From Candidatus Omnitrophota bacterium (GTDB lineage: Bacteria > Omnitrophota > Gorgyraeia > Pluralincolimonadales > Pluralincolimonadaceae), in contig JAUYOH010000038.1 of the NCBI GenBank assembly GCA_030695925.1, forward strand, positions 1 to 53,423: a stretch of 53,423 bases of DNA, in the 5' to 3' direction. Under the pieces are notes generated by a model. It was given only the letters and a program-made list of their open reading frames with translations. It ran no database searches and was not told the DNA's origin. The position numbers and the translations under genes are program-made. Below, one piece after another: positions 1 to 9,779 of the stretch (its first letter is position 1; each line of letters opens with the position of its first letter).

Positions 1-1
1 C

Positions 2-2515
2 GAGGCCGGAAAGCGGAACGTAAATATGCGCCATTTCGACGTCCAGCTGATCGGCGGCATGGTCCTTCACGAAGGAAAGATCGCGGAGATGGCCACAGGA
101 GAAGGAAAAACACTCGTCGCCACTTTATCCGCTTATCTAAACGCCTTATCGGGCCATGGCGTCCATATCGTTACCGTTAATGATTATCTTGCCAAGCGCG
201 ACAGATACTGGATGGGGCCGATCTATGAATTTTTGGGCTTGACTGTCGGCGCGATACAGCACGATATGAACGATAAAGAGAGGCAGGCCGCATATAATTG
301 CGATATAACCTACGGGACGAATAACGAGTTCGGTTTCGACTACCTGCGTGACAATATGAAATACCGGCTCGAGGACATGGTCCAGAGGCCGCTTCATTAC
401 GCGATAGTTGACGAGGTCGACTCGATATTGATAGACGAGGCGAGGACCCCTCTTATCATATCCGGCCCGGCCGAGGAGTCCACCGACAAATACTATAAAG
501 CGGCTTCCATAGTCAAAGGGCTGGAAAAAGGGGCGAAGGATGAAGAGACGAAGGTCGAGAGCGGCGATTACATAGTCGATGAGAAAGGCCATACTGTCTA
601 TCTGACCGAACAGGGCGAGACCAAGGTCGTGCGCGCGTGGGGACTCGAGGATATGCATAACATAGAGTCGATGGAGGAGAAACATTGCGTAGAGAAGGCG
701 CTGTTGGCCAAGGAATTATACAAACTTGACGTCGAATACGTCATCAAGGACGGCGAGGTCATAATAGTAGATGAATTCACCGGGCGCCTCATGCCCGGAA
801 GAAGATGGTCTGACGGCCTTCATCAGGCGGTCGAAGCAAAAGAGGGCGTCAAGATAGAGAGGGAAAACCAGACGCTTGCCACGATCACGTTCCAGAACTA
901 TTTCAGGATGTATGATAAATTAGCCGGAATGACAGGGACCGCGGCGACAGAGGCGGCGGAGTTCAGCAAGATATACATCTTAGACGTCGTCGTCATCCCC
1001 CCGAACAGGTTTTTGATACGGACTAATTACCCTGACGCGATATACAAGACGGAGAGAGAAAAATTCAACGCCGTCGTCGAAGAAATAGCGCAATTATATA
1101 CTAAAGGTCAGCCGGTCCTTGTGGGCACCATATCGATAGATAAGTCCGAGAGATTGAGTACCATGTTAAAACGCCGCGGTGTGCCCCATCAGGTCTTAAA
1201 CGCGAAATACCACGAAATGGAGGCGCAGATAGTCGCGCAGGCCGGGCGGTTAAAGGCAGTGACGATAGCGACGAATATGGCCGGCCGCGGAACGGATATC
1301 CTCTTGGGCGGTAACTCCGAGGCGATGGTTAATGACCACTTCGGGCAGAAGGGTGTGGAGCCGAAAGATATAGACCCGAAAGAGAAAGAAGAGATGCTCT
1401 CCAAGATACGGGTAAAGGTAGAGGCCGAGCATAACGAGGTTGTGAAACTCGGCGGCCTGCATGTCCTCGGCACCGAGCGCCACGAGGCGCGTCGCATCGA
1501 TAATCAGCTGCGCGGACGTTCAGGGCGCCAGGGTGATCCGGGCTCTTCAAGATTTTATCTCGCTCTCGAGGACGACCTGATGCGGATATTCGGCTCGGAC
1601 AGGATCAAATTCATAATGGATAAACTCGGGATGGAAGAAGGGCAGTCCATAGAGCATCCTCTGGTCTCAAGGTCCATCGAGACCGCGCAGAAACGGGTCG
1701 AGGCGCACAACTTTGAGATAAGAAAACAACTGCTCGAATACGATAACGTCATGAACAAACAGAGAGAAGTCATCTATTCCGAGAGGAGGGCGATCCTCGA
1801 GGGGAAAGATCTGAAGGATTATATATTCGGGATGATAGAAAGCGCTTTGGATGTGGCGATGGACATACATATGAATGAAAAGACACGCAGCGACGGGTGG
1901 GACATAGACGGCTTTTCGGAATGGTTACACGCGAAGTTCGCCATCGCGCCGCCGCCGGAATTATTTAAAGCCGAAAGGCAGGAGATAAGAGAAAAAATAC
2001 TTGAGATCGCGACAAAGTCTTATGAAAAGAGAGAACAATCTTTCGGAGCCGAGGCGATGAGGCACATCGAGAAGACGATCTTACTTGATATGATAGATTC
2101 GAAATGGAAGGATCATCTGTACGCAATAGATATCCTCAAAGAAGGCATAGGCCTCAGGGCATACGGACAGGTAGACCCTCTCATCGAATATAAGAATGAG
2201 GGTTATGCCATGTTCGAGGATATGTTTAACAGGATACAGGAAGACGCGCTGGAGTTCATATTCAGAGTGCAGGTCGTTAAAGAAGAGAAGGTAAGAGGGG
2301 TCTTTGACGCCGTTCCGCAGCAGTTCATCCATCAGGAGATGCAGCCGTTATCGGCCCGTGGCCCGCGGACCATGGGACCGCATCCGATGGATGTGGCCAA
2401 CGCGCCTGCGGACGTAAAACAAGCTCCCATCCACAGGGAAACGCCTAAAGTTGGGCGCAACGACCCCTGTCCGTGCGGGAGCGGAAAGAAGTATAAAAAA
2501 TGTTGCGGCGCTTAA
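2..2515 (+). CDS. secA: Preprotein translocase ATPase SecA (5' truncated by window edge)
   Basis: SecA is the cytosolic ATPase that drives unfolded preproteins through SecYEG. The frame is open from base 2, before the first ATG at 26, and family SecA proteins carry about 80 residues ahead of the RHFDVQL segment, so the true start lies outside the window. Visible are the Walker A box GEGKTL (about nt 98-115), the [20 protein letters not shown] block, the preprotein cross-linking region, the MTGTA segment, and the helicase motif [14 protein letters not shown]. The C-terminus ends in the zinc-binding SecB/ribosome motif [13 protein letters not shown], which shows that the 3' end is complete. The last 16 bases overlap lnt. 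Identification is secure. Confidence 0.97.
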   Translation, partial: EAGKRNVNMRHFDVQLIGGMVLHEGKIAEMATGEGKTLVATLSAYLNALSGHGVHIVTVNDYLAKRDRYWMGPIYEFLGLTVGAIQHDMNDKERQAAYNCDITYGTNNEFGFDYLRDNMKYRLEDMVQRPLHYAIVDEVDSILIDEARTPLIISGPAEESTDKYYKAASIVKGLEKGAKDEETKVESGDYIVDEKGHTVYLTEQGETKVVRAWGLEDMHNIESMEEKHCVEKALLAKELYKLDVEYVIKDGEVIIVDEFTGRLMPGRRWSDGLHQAVEAKEGVKIERENQTLATITFQNYFRMYDKLAGMTGTAATEAAEFSKIYILDVVVIPPNRFLIRTNYPDAIYKTEREKFNAVVEEIAQLYTKGQPVLVGTISIDKSERLSTMLKRRGVPHQVLNAKYHEMEAQIVAQAGRLKAVTIATNMAGRGTDILLGGNSEAMVNDHFGQKGVEPKDIDPKEKEEMLSKIRVKVEAEHNEVVKLGGLHVLGTERHEARRIDNQLRGRSGRQGDPGSSRFYLALEDDLMRIFGSDRIKFIMDKLGMEEGQSIEHPLVSRSIETAQKRVEAHNFEIRKQLLEYDNVMNKQREVIYSERRAILEGKDLKDYIFGMIESALDVAMDIHMNEKTRSDGWDIDGFSEWLHAKFAIAPPPELFKAERQEIREKILEIATKSYEKREQSFGAEAMRHIEKTILLDMIDSKWKDHLYAIDILKEGIGLRAYGQVDPLIEYKNEGYAMFEDMFNRIQEDALEFIFRVQVVKEEKVRGVFDAVPQQFIHQEMQPLSARGPRTMGPHPMDVANAPADVKQAPIHRETPKVGRNDPCPCGSGKKYKKCCGA

Positions 2516-4047
2516 TATTGCTTCCTTTGCTTTCAGCGGTCTTATTGACGCTTTCTTATCCGATATTCAACCTTAGTTTTCTGGCGTGGTTCGCGCTGAT
2601 ACCGCTTCTGATAGCGATAAGGGGCGAGAAACCGCTGGAGGCATTCTTCACGGGGTATATAACCGGCATTCTATTCTTCGCCTCGTCGCTGTATTGGGTT
2701 TCTTACGTCGCGATAATAGGCGAGATCGTCCTGTCTCTTTATCTGGCTTTATACTTCGGCCTCTTCGCCGTCGGAGCGGATATCCTGTTGATGCAATTTC
2801 CGCGGCCGCGGATAAGATACGCGTTTTTGGTAAGCACGCTCTGGGTAGGCCTTGAATATCTGCGGAGCCATTTATTTACGGGTTTCGGCTGGGCGCTCTT
2901 AGGGCATACCCAGTGGGAGAATCTCCCAATCATACAGATCGCCGATATGACCGGAGCCTACGGTGTCTCTTTCCTGGTAATCTTTACGAACGCGTTGCTT
3001 GCTTCGAAGATAAAGAAGAAGATGAAAGGTCTAGTCCCGGAACCCAGATATCTTGCCCTGCTGGTGATAATGCTGGTAGTCGTCTCAATTTACGGTTATT
3101 TTAGGATGGACGAGAAATTCAGGGGAGATGCGCTTAAGGTTTCGGTCATTCAGGGCAATATCCCGCAGGTGCAGAAGTGGGACGAGAAATACGCGGATGA
3201 CATCTTAAAGCAATATGTATCGCTCACTGTCGAGGCGGCGAAAGACAAGCCGAACCTGATAATATGGCCCGAGACCTCTGTGCCGGGGTTCCTGGAGACG
3301 GAACAGAAGATATTCGATACCGTCTCAAATCTAGCGAAAGAATTAAACGTATACCTCTTGGTTGGGACGCCGTCGGAGGCAACACCTGAGAGGGGCCCCT
3401 ACTTTAACAGCGCGGTCCTGTTTTCCAATGAGGGCAAGATCGTCAAGCGCTACGACAAGATACATCTTGTGCCTTTCGGCGAGTACGTGCCTTTCGGCGA
3501 CAATATATTCTCCTTCGTGAAGACGCGCTACGATATGGGCGAGGATTATTCTCCGGGTAGGGAATATACGATATTCGAGGTCCCGCTCGATAAGGGAAAG
3601 AAGGCTAAATTCGGCGTCCTAATCTGTTTTGAGGATATATTTCCGGAACTGGTGGCCGAGTCCGTCAGGCGCGGCGCCGATTTTATGGTCGTCATAACCA
3701 ACGACGCGTGGTTCATGAAGACAGGAGCACCTTATCAGCACGCGCAGTCATCGGTCTTCCGCGCGGTGGAGAACAGGATAAGCGTAGTAAGAAGTGCCAA
3801 TACCGGATACTCCTGTTTTATTGACCAAAAGGGCAAGGTCACCGGAAGCGTCAAAGACGCGAAAGGCGAAAAGATCTTTGTTCCGGGTTTCGCAACGGCC
3901 AAGGTAGTGCCCCTAAAAGGAGAGACCTTTTATTTTAAACACGGCGACCTGTTTGCACGGACATGTATCTGGGTTTTTTTGTTTGACTTAACCCTTTATT
4001 TTATTTATAATTATATCAAATTAAGGCGGAAAAATTGGAAGAAATAA
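2500..4047 (+). CDS. lnt: Apolipoprotein N-acyltransferase
   Basis: Lnt adds the third acyl chain to the N-terminal cysteine of lipoproteins in the inner membrane, the step needed before Lol sorting in diderms. The 515-residue length is normal. The first half is a run of hydrophobic segments and the second half a nitrilase-type periplasmic domain, with one more membrane helix near the C-terminus. The catalytic triad can be placed at Glu258 (in WPETSVPG), Lys320 ([17 protein letters not shown]) and Cys376 ([13 protein letters not shown]). The ATG at 2500 lies inside the end of secA (16 bp overlap), indicating translational coupling. A LolC/E-type permease and lolD follow two genes downstream, so lipoprotein maturation and export are encoded together. 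Confidence 0.95.
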   Translation: MLRRLILLPLLSAVLLTLSYPIFNLSFLAWFALIPLLIAIRGEKPLEAFFTGYITGILFFASSLYWVSYVAIIGEIVLSLYLALYFGLFAVGADILLMQFPRPRIRYAFLVSTLWVGLEYLRSHLFTGFGWALLGHTQWENLPIIQIADMTGAYGVSFLVIFTNALLASKIKKKMKGLVPEPRYLALLVIMLVVVSIYGYFRMDEKFRGDALKVSVIQGNIPQVQKWDEKYADDILKQYVSLTVEAAKDKPNLIIWPETSVPGFLETEQKIFDTVSNLAKELNVYLLVGTPSEATPERGPYFNSAVLFSNEGKIVKRYDKIHLVPFGEYVPFGDNIFSFVKTRYDMGEDYSPGREYTIFEVPLDKGKKAKFGVLICFEDIFPELVAESVRRGADFMVVITNDAWFMKTGAPYQHAQSSVFRAVENRISVVRSANTGYSCFIDQKGKVTGSVKDAKGEKIFVPGFATAKVVPLKGETFYFKHGDLFARTCIWVFLFDLTLYFIYNYIKLRRKNWKK

Positions 4048-5468
4048 ACGACCTGATAAAGCAGAGGATCAAGAAACTCGAGAGCCTGAGATCAAGAGGC
4101 ATAGAGCCTTACGGCGGAAAATTCGAGAGGTCCGTTAATATCGGCGACTTAGTTGGGGGTTTCGAAGAGGGAAGGGAAGTATCGCTCGCCGGCCGCATAA
4201 TGGCGATACGTTCTCATGGAAAGTCCTGTTTCATCGACGTAAAAGATCCGACCGGGAAGATCCAGAACTACGTAAAGAGCGCAGAGCTGGGCGAGGCCGG
4301 CATCGCCGTCTTTGAGAACCTCGATATAGGCGATATAATCGGCCTGAAGGGAAAGACTTTTAAGACGAGGACCGGCGAGCCGACGGTCCATATCTCCGAG
4401 CTCGTGATACTCTCGAAAGCGATAAGGCCGCTGCCCGAGAAGTGGCACGGTCTTAAGGATATAGAGACAAGGTACCGTCAGAGGTATGTCGACCTCATAG
4501 TGAACAAAGAGGTCAAGGATGTCTTCGAGCTGCGCAGCCGCATGATCTCGCGTATAAGGGCTTTTCTCGACGAGAGAGGCTTTTTGGAGGTCGAGACGCC
4601 GATGATGCAGCCGCTCGCAGGGGGTGCCACCGCGAAACCCTTTAAGACACACCACGAAGCGCTGGGGATCGACCTGTATTTGCGTATAGCGCCGGAACTT
4701 TATTTAAAGAGGCTCTTGGTCGGCGGTTTTGAGAAGGTATATGAGATAAACAGGAACTTCAGGAATGAAGGCCTCTCGCCCCGGCATAATCCGGAATTTA
4801 CGATGATGGAGCTATACGCCGCCTACGCGAACTACGAGGATATGATGGATCTTACGCAGGACCTGATCTCGGATCTGGCGCAGCGCCTCTTCGGTAAATA
4901 CGCGATAACGCGCGGGGATACACAGATAGACCTGTCGCCGCCGTGGGAAAGGATCCCTTTCCGCGAGGCGATCATAAAATATTCGGGTATAGATTATAAG
5001 GCCGGTAAGGACTTAAAAAAGATCGCGAAGGATATGGACCTTGATATAAAGGGCGCCAAACTTGATGAAGAGATCGCCAACAAGATATTCGAGAAGACGG
5101 TCGAGCCGAAATTAACAAAGCCGACATTTATAACGGATTATCCGGCGCGGCTCTGTCCCTTATCCAAGAGGAAGCCCGGCTCTCCGGACCTAGCGGAGAG
5201 ATTTGAGTTGTTTATCAGCGGGCAGGAATTGGCGAATGCCTATTCGGAGTTAAACGACCCTCTTGAGCAGAAGGCGAGATTAGAGGAACAGGCCGAAGCC
5301 GATAGCGCAGCAAAAGCGATAGACGAGGACTTCCTCCGCGCGCTGGAATACGGGATGCCGCCTGCCGGCGGTCTTGGGATCGGCATAGACAGGCTCGCGA
5401 TGTTATTCGCGAATTGCGATTCCATCAAGGATGTTATTTTATTTCCACAATTGAAGCCGGAACAATAA
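4035..5468 (+). CDS. lysS: Lysyl-tRNA synthetase, class II
   Basis: Charges tRNA-Lys. The 477 residues have the class II layout: an N-terminal OB-fold anticodon-binding domain (about residues 50-145, with VSLAGRIMAIRSHGKSCFID), motif 1 around FLEVETPMMQPLAGGATAKPF, motif 2 around INRNFRNEGLSPRHNPEFT, and the C-terminal motif 3 GGLGIGIDRLAMLF. The start is a TTG at 4035, preceded by AAGGCGG at 4023-4029; it overlaps the end of lnt by 13 bases. The protein is slightly shorter than the roughly 500 residues of enterobacterial LysS. It is the second synthetase-independent of the cysS and metG genes found later in the window. Confidence 0.96.
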   Translation: MEEINDLIKQRIKKLESLRSRGIEPYGGKFERSVNIGDLVGGFEEGREVSLAGRIMAIRSHGKSCFIDVKDPTGKIQNYVKSAELGEAGIAVFENLDIGDIIGLKGKTFKTRTGEPTVHISELVILSKAIRPLPEKWHGLKDIETRYRQRYVDLIVNKEVKDVFELRSRMISRIRAFLDERGFLEVETPMMQPLAGGATAKPFKTHHEALGIDLYLRIAPELYLKRLLVGGFEKVYEINRNFRNEGLSPRHNPEFTMMELYAAYANYEDMMDLTQDLISDLAQRLFGKYAITRGDTQIDLSPPWERIPFREAIIKYSGIDYKAGKDLKKIAKDMDLDIKGAKLDEEIANKIFEKTVEPKLTKPTFITDYPARLCPLSKRKPGSPDLAERFELFISGQELANAYSELNDPLEQKARLEEQAEADSAAKAIDEDFLRALEYGMPPAGGLGIGIDRLAMLFANCDSIKDVILFPQLKPEQ

Positions 5469-6653
5469 ATGCGTTATGAACTGACCGTAAGTTTAAGATA
5501 TCTTCTGGCGAAGAGAAGAGAGAAATTTATCTCGATAATAAGCCTTATCTCCGTATTCGGCGTGGCCGTGGGAGTATGCGCGCTTATAGTCGTTATCGGG
5601 GTCATGGCCGGTTTTGATAACGACCTGCGCGATAAGATAGTCGGGACAAATTCCCATCTGGTCATAGAAAAAGACGGCGGCATCACAGACGCGCAGGCGG
5701 TCATAAAAGAGATAAAGACAATGCCGCACGTCGTTACCGCTTCGCCGTTTTTGAACGGGCAAGCATTTATAAAATTTAAAGACGAGATACACAGCGTGAT
5801 GGTAAAGGGAGTCGTTCCCGAAGAGGAAGTCAGGGTCACGCGCGTCGGCGACTATATAAAAAAAGGTTCTATCGATAATTTAAGAGACGGCGGGATAATC
5901 ATAGGGTCGGAGATGGCCTCCAGGTTTAACCTGGGATTAGGGGACCGGGTTTTGGTGTCTTCACCGATGGCAGCTGCCGTCAAGGATTTTAAGGTCGCCG
6001 GGATATTCAATACCGGTATGTACGATTATGACCTGAATCTGGCGTTTGTAGATTTAAAGCAGGCGCAGGAATTATTCGGTGCAGAAGGTATGGCGGGCGG
6101 AATAAGCGTAAAGATAGACGATGTATACCTGGCGCAGGACTTAAGAGTCAAGATCCAGAAGCGGCTGGGTTTTCCGTTCTGGGTAAGGACATGGATGGAC
6201 CTGAACAAGAACTTATTTGCCGCGCTTAAATTGGAGAAACTGGCGATGTTTGTAATACTGGCTTTGATAGTGATCGTGGCATGCTTTAACATCGTCAGCA
6301 CTCTTATTATGGTCGTGATGGAAAAGACCAAGGATATAGGCATACTCAAATCGATAGGCGCGGCCAACGGCTCTATTATGGCGATATTCACGCTGGAGGG
6401 ATTTTTGGTCGGCGCTATAGGTACATTCCTCGGCGTGGCAGGTGGGCTGGGGCTTTCGTATCTTTTGGAGAAATACCAGTTCATACAGTTGCCGCGGGAT
6501 ATATATTATATCGACAGATTTCCGGTGGACGTGCAGGCGGGCGATACTCTTGTGATAGTGGCGGCGGCGCTTTTGATAAGCCTGTTATCATGCGTATATC
6601 CCGCATGGCAGGCCTCACGCTTAAATCCCATTGATGCCCTGAGGTATGAATAG
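5469..6653 (+). CDS. lolC: Lipoprotein-releasing ABC transporter permease, LolC/LolE family
   Basis: Membrane subunit of a Lol-type exporter that extracts outer-membrane lipoproteins from the inner membrane. The 394-residue FtsX/MacB-fold protein has one N-terminal membrane segment (about residues 20-45, ISLISVFGVAVGVCALIVVIG), a large periplasmic domain, then three C-terminal segments (about 262-285, 310-335, 362-383). The start ATG follows the lysS stop directly. Only one permease gene is present, so it may work as a homodimer (LolF-like) rather than a LolC/LolE heterodimer; the sequence alone does not settle this. The ATPase partner follows with an 8-base overlap. The symbol marks the family rather than strict orthology. 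Confidence 0.88.
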   Translation: MRYELTVSLRYLLAKRREKFISIISLISVFGVAVGVCALIVVIGVMAGFDNDLRDKIVGTNSHLVIEKDGGITDAQAVIKEIKTMPHVVTASPFLNGQAFIKFKDEIHSVMVKGVVPEEEVRVTRVGDYIKKGSIDNLRDGGIIIGSEMASRFNLGLGDRVLVSSPMAAAVKDFKVAGIFNTGMYDYDLNLAFVDLKQAQELFGAEGMAGGISVKIDDVYLAQDLRVKIQKRLGFPFWVRTWMDLNKNLFAALKLEKLAMFVILALIVIVACFNIVSTLIMVVMEKTKDIGILKSIGAANGSIMAIFTLEGFLVGAIGTFLGVAGGLGLSYLLEKYQFIQLPRDIYYIDRFPVDVQAGDTLVIVAAALLISLLSCVYPAWQASRLNPIDALRYE

Positions 6654-7317
6654 GATGATCGAGGCGAAAGGATTACGAAAGAGTTATATAAACGGCGCCA
6701 AAAGGCTTGAAGTACTCAAGGGCGTGGATTTGAGAGCGGAAAGGGCGCAGGTAACGGCGATATTAGGCCCCTCGGGCGCGGGCAAATCGACTTTGCTGCA
6801 TCTCCTGGGAGGGCTTGACAGCCCGAGCGCGGGAGGGGTCTTCATAGACGGGATAAATATATACTCTCTTTCAGACAGAGAACGGGCAAGATTGCGCAAC
6901 AGGAAAGTCGGTTTTGTATTCCAATTTTATCATTTATTGTCTGAGTTTAGCGCTCTGGAAAATGTCATCTTGCCGTTGTGGATCAGAGGAGACAACGGTA
7001 AAGACGCGCAAAAAAAAGGAACGGACGTTCTTAACGTTGTCGGCCTGGGAGAGCGATTGAATCATCGCCCAAGCCAGTTATCCGGCGGGGAGCAGCAGCG
7101 TGTGGCGATAGCGCGCGCCCTGATAAACGATCCTGAGGTGTTGTTATGCGACGAGCCGACCGGGAATCTGGATTCTGAGACGGGCAAGAATATTATCGAG
7201 CTATTATGGGATTTAAACGTAAGACGCAAGACGACGTTGATAATAGTAACTCACGACGCGGAGATAGCGAAAGCGGCGCAGAAGATTTTACACATTAAGG
7301 ACGGAAGGATTAATTAA
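6646..7317 (+). CDS. lolD: Lipoprotein-releasing ABC transporter ATPase LolD
   Basis: Cytoplasmic ATPase of the lipoprotein exporter, pairing with the permease just upstream. The 223-residue protein has Walker [10 protein letters not shown] (about residues 42-50), a Q-loop in [19 protein letters not shown], the signature [15 protein letters not shown], and Walker [13 protein letters not shown] followed by the switch His in IIVTHD. The [14 protein letters not shown] stretch and the NLDSETG segment are typical of the LolD/MacB/FtsE branch. ATG 6646 overlaps the permease by 8 bases; an ATG at 6655 is a possible alternative start two codons past the end of that gene. The adjacent permease and lnt support a Lol assignment over MacB. 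Confidence 0.92.
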   Translation: MNRMIEAKGLRKSYINGAKRLEVLKGVDLRAERAQVTAILGPSGAGKSTLLHLLGGLDSPSAGGVFIDGINIYSLSDRERARLRNRKVGFVFQFYHLLSEFSALENVILPLWIRGDNGKDAQKKGTDVLNVVGLGERLNHRPSQLSGGEQQRVAIARALINDPEVLLCDEPTGNLDSETGKNIIELLWDLNVRRKTTLIIVTHDAEIAKAAQKILHIKDGRIN

Positions 7318-7332
7318 TAAGGAGAGATGAAG

Positions 7333-8205
7333 ATGAGACTAAAAATTTACATCGACGGGAAGTTTCTTCCGAAGGAAAACGCGAAGATATCGGTCTTTGA
7401 CCACGGACTGCTTTACGGCGACGGAGTCTTTGAGGGCATCCGTACCTATGACGGCCTGATATTCAAGTTAAAGGAACACATCGACAGGCTCTATCAGTCC
7501 GCCCATACGATCATGCTTGCGATCCCGATGTCAAAGAACGAGATGATCGAGGCGATCAAGAAGACGTTGCGGGAGAACAAACTGAAGGACGCGTATATAA
7601 GATTAATCGTCACAAGGGGTGTCGGGGATCTGGGCCTTGATCCGAGGAAATGCCCCAAGGCGACGATCATCATTATAGCGGACAAGATAAAACTCTATCC
7701 TTCGGAATTTTATAAAAAAGGGATGGAGATAGTCACAATTCCCACACAGAGGACTATTCACGAGGCCGTTAATCCTCAGATCAAGTCGCTTAACTACTTG
7801 AATAATATCCTCGCCAAGGTTGAGGCGATAAACGCGGGTGTGGAGGAAGCGGTCATGCTCAACTTCGAGGGATATGTCGCCGAATGCACCGGTGACAATA
7901 TTTTCATCGTCAAGAAGGGCGCGCTCCTTACTCCGCCCATACACATCGGCGTTCTCCGGGGTATAACGCGAGGCGCGGTCATCGATATAGCGCATATGAA
8001 GGAAATTCCGGTCTACGAGGAGATACTGACCAGATATGACCTCTTTAATGCCGACGAATGTTTCTTAACCGGCACAGCGGCCGAGATTATACCGGTCGTC
8101 AAGATCGACGGAAGGACTATCGCTAACGGGAAGCCGGGCAAGATGACCTTAGCTCTCACGAGTGAGTTCCATAAGATAACCAGAAGCGACGGCGTGAGGT
8201 TTTGA
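7333..8205 (+). CDS. ilvE: Branched-chain amino acid aminotransferase (class IV PLP enzyme)
   Basis: Catalyses the final transamination of valine, leucine and isoleucine synthesis; ilvBNCD and leuA lie about 29 kb downstream. Class IV hallmarks are FDHGLLYGDGVFEGIRTYDG near the N-terminus, the PLP lysine in PQIKSLNYLNN, and EAVMLNFEGYVAECTGDNIF. The frame also opens at ATG 7327, but the GGAGAG at 7321-7326 abuts that codon, whereas the in-frame ATG at 7333 has a 6-base spacing; I therefore place the start at 7333 (290 residues). D-amino acid aminotransferases share this fold, so substrate range is inferred from overall similarity and from the presence of the rest of the pathway. Confidence 0.88.
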   Translation: MRLKIYIDGKFLPKENAKISVFDHGLLYGDGVFEGIRTYDGLIFKLKEHIDRLYQSAHTIMLAIPMSKNEMIEAIKKTLRENKLKDAYIRLIVTRGVGDLGLDPRKCPKATIIIIADKIKLYPSEFYKKGMEIVTIPTQRTIHEAVNPQIKSLNYLNNILAKVEAINAGVEEAVMLNFEGYVAECTGDNIFIVKKGALLTPPIHIGVLRGITRGAVIDIAHMKEIPVYEEILTRYDLFNADECFLTGTAAEIIPVVKIDGRTIANGKPGKMTLALTSEFHKITRSDGVRF

Positions 8206-8206
8206 T

Positions 8207-8707
8207 ATGCTTTGCCAGCTTTGCCAGAAGAACGAAGCCACGATAGAATTTACCGAGATAATAAACGATGAGGTGAAACAACTTCATCTCTGCGAACAGT
8301 GTGCCCACGAAAAAGGTATAGAGATGGAGCAGCATTTCAGTATCGCGGACCTCTTGGCCGGCATGGGCGATTTGACTCAGGAGTCTGAAGTAAAGGATGT
8401 CTTGGCCAAATGTTCCGGATGCGGGATGACCTTAAAGGATTTCAGGAAGAACGGCAGGGTCGGTTGCGGCGAGTGTTACAAGGCGTTTAAGGAGAATCTG
8501 CTGCCCCTTCTTAAGAGGATCCACGGTTCGATGCGCCATACGGGCAAGGTCAAGTCAGACAAGGTATATACGCCGACAAAGAAATCGGAACTGCAGGAAC
8601 TACGCCAGAAATTACAGTGCGCCATCGGGAACGAGGATTTTGAGGAGGCGGCGAAGATAAGGGACAAGATACGCGAATTAGAGAAGAAATCCGGGGCGAA
8701 GGGATGA
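8207..8707 (+). CDS. mcsA: McsA-like zinc-finger protein with UVR motif, activator of McsB
   Basis: McsA binds metal through CxxC motifs and stimulates the protein-arginine kinase McsB. The 166-residue protein has four CxxC-type pairs: CQLC at the N-terminus, CEQC near residue 30, CSGC near 68, and CGEC near 87. A C-terminal UvrB/UvrC (UVR) helix pair follows (about residues 131-166, IGNEDFEEAAKIRDKIRELE). It begins one base after ilvE and overlaps mcsB by 4 bases (ATGA). The mcsA-mcsB-clpC order matches the Firmicutes stress operon, but no ctsR repressor gene precedes it; ilvE occupies that place. Confidence 0.92.
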   Translation: MLCQLCQKNEATIEFTEIINDEVKQLHLCEQCAHEKGIEMEQHFSIADLLAGMGDLTQESEVKDVLAKCSGCGMTLKDFRKNGRVGCGECYKAFKENLLPLLKRIHGSMRHTGKVKSDKVYTPTKKSELQELRQKLQCAIGNEDFEEAAKIRDKIRELEKKSGAKG

Positions 8708-9753
8708 GATTCGAAGACTTGTGGACGCAGACAGGCGAGTGGTTAAAGGGCAGCGGCCCCAATGCCGATATCGTCATGTCTTCGCGAATAAGGCTTGCGC
8801 GCAATCTCGCGAAATATCCTTTTCCGCATTGGGCCAAGCCCGCCCAGCTTGAAGTGGTGCTCTCGGATTTCGAGAAGGCGTATAAAGATATAGATTATTT
8901 CAAGGGCGCGCTTTATCTGAGGATGAAAGAGCTCTCCAGCATCGATAAGCAGATGCTGCTGGAGAGGCATCTGATAAGCAGGGAGCATATCATGAGCCCA
9001 GAATATAAATCGGTGCTGATAAGCGACCGCGAGATAATAAGCACAATGGTCAATGAAGAAGACCATCTAAGGATCCAGGTGTTGCAGTCAGGATTTAATA
9101 TTCAGAACACGTGGCAGCTTGCCAATAAGATCGATGACGAACTCGACAAGAAATTGGATTACGCATATTCGACAGACCTCGGCTATTATACCTGTTGCCC
9201 GACCAATGTCGGCACCGGGATGAGGGCATCCTGTATGGCGCATCTTCCGTGCCTTGTGATGACAAAGCAGATAAACCAGCTGCTCAACGCGATATCAAAA
9301 CTGGGCCTGACCGCGCGCGGTTTTTTCGGGGAAGGGACCGAGGCGTACGGCAATTTCTTCCAGATCTCGAATCAGGTTACGTTGGGGCACAGTGAAGAGG
9401 AGATCATCGATAATCTGGAGCGCTTAATACGCCAGGTCATCGATTACGAGAACGCGGCGAGGAAATCGCTTCTGGCGAACCAAAAGCAGTTGCTGGACGA
9501 CAAAATATCGCGGGCCGTAGGCATATTAAAGAGTGCGCATCTTATGACTAGCGAGGAAGCGCTGGTCCTTCTTTCCGAGGTACGGCTCGGCATCGACCTT
9601 GGAATGATAAAAGATATAGATATTAATATGCTCAACGAACTGATCGTTCAGATCCAGCCGGCGCATTTGCAGAAGTTAGAAGGAAAACATCTCTCCGCCG
9701 AGGAGAGGGACGTAAAGCGTGCAGAGTTGATTCAAAGTAAGCTTATGAGGTAA
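8704..9753 (+). CDS. mcsB: Protein-arginine kinase McsB
   Basis: Phosphorylates arginines on aberrant proteins, tagging them for ClpC-ClpP degradation. The 349 residues match the family length. It shows the guanido-kinase catalytic domain, with SSRIRLARNLAKYPFP binding the nucleotide and the signature CPTNVGTGMRAS, whose cysteine is Cys165. The C-terminal region contains the arginine-phosphate-pocket-like segment with SEVRLGIDLGMI. Its position between mcsA (4-base overlap) and clpC (26-base gap) fixes the role. A short leader (9754-9779) with an AAGGGGG ribosome-binding site precedes clpC. No phosphatase gene (YwlE-type) is visible in the window. Confidence 0.95.
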   Translation: MRFEDLWTQTGEWLKGSGPNADIVMSSRIRLARNLAKYPFPHWAKPAQLEVVLSDFEKAYKDIDYFKGALYLRMKELSSIDKQMLLERHLISREHIMSPEYKSVLISDREIISTMVNEEDHLRIQVLQSGFNIQNTWQLANKIDDELDKKLDYAYSTDLGYYTCCPTNVGTGMRASCMAHLPCLVMTKQINQLLNAISKLGLTARGFFGEGTEAYGNFFQISNQVTLGHSEEEIIDNLERLIRQVIDYENAARKSLLANQKQLLDDKISRAVGILKSAHLMTSEEALVLLSEVRLGIDLGMIKDIDINMLNELIVQIQPAHLQKLEGKHLSAEERDVKRAELIQSKLMR

Positions 9754-9779
9754 AGTATATATTTAAGGGGGTATAAGAT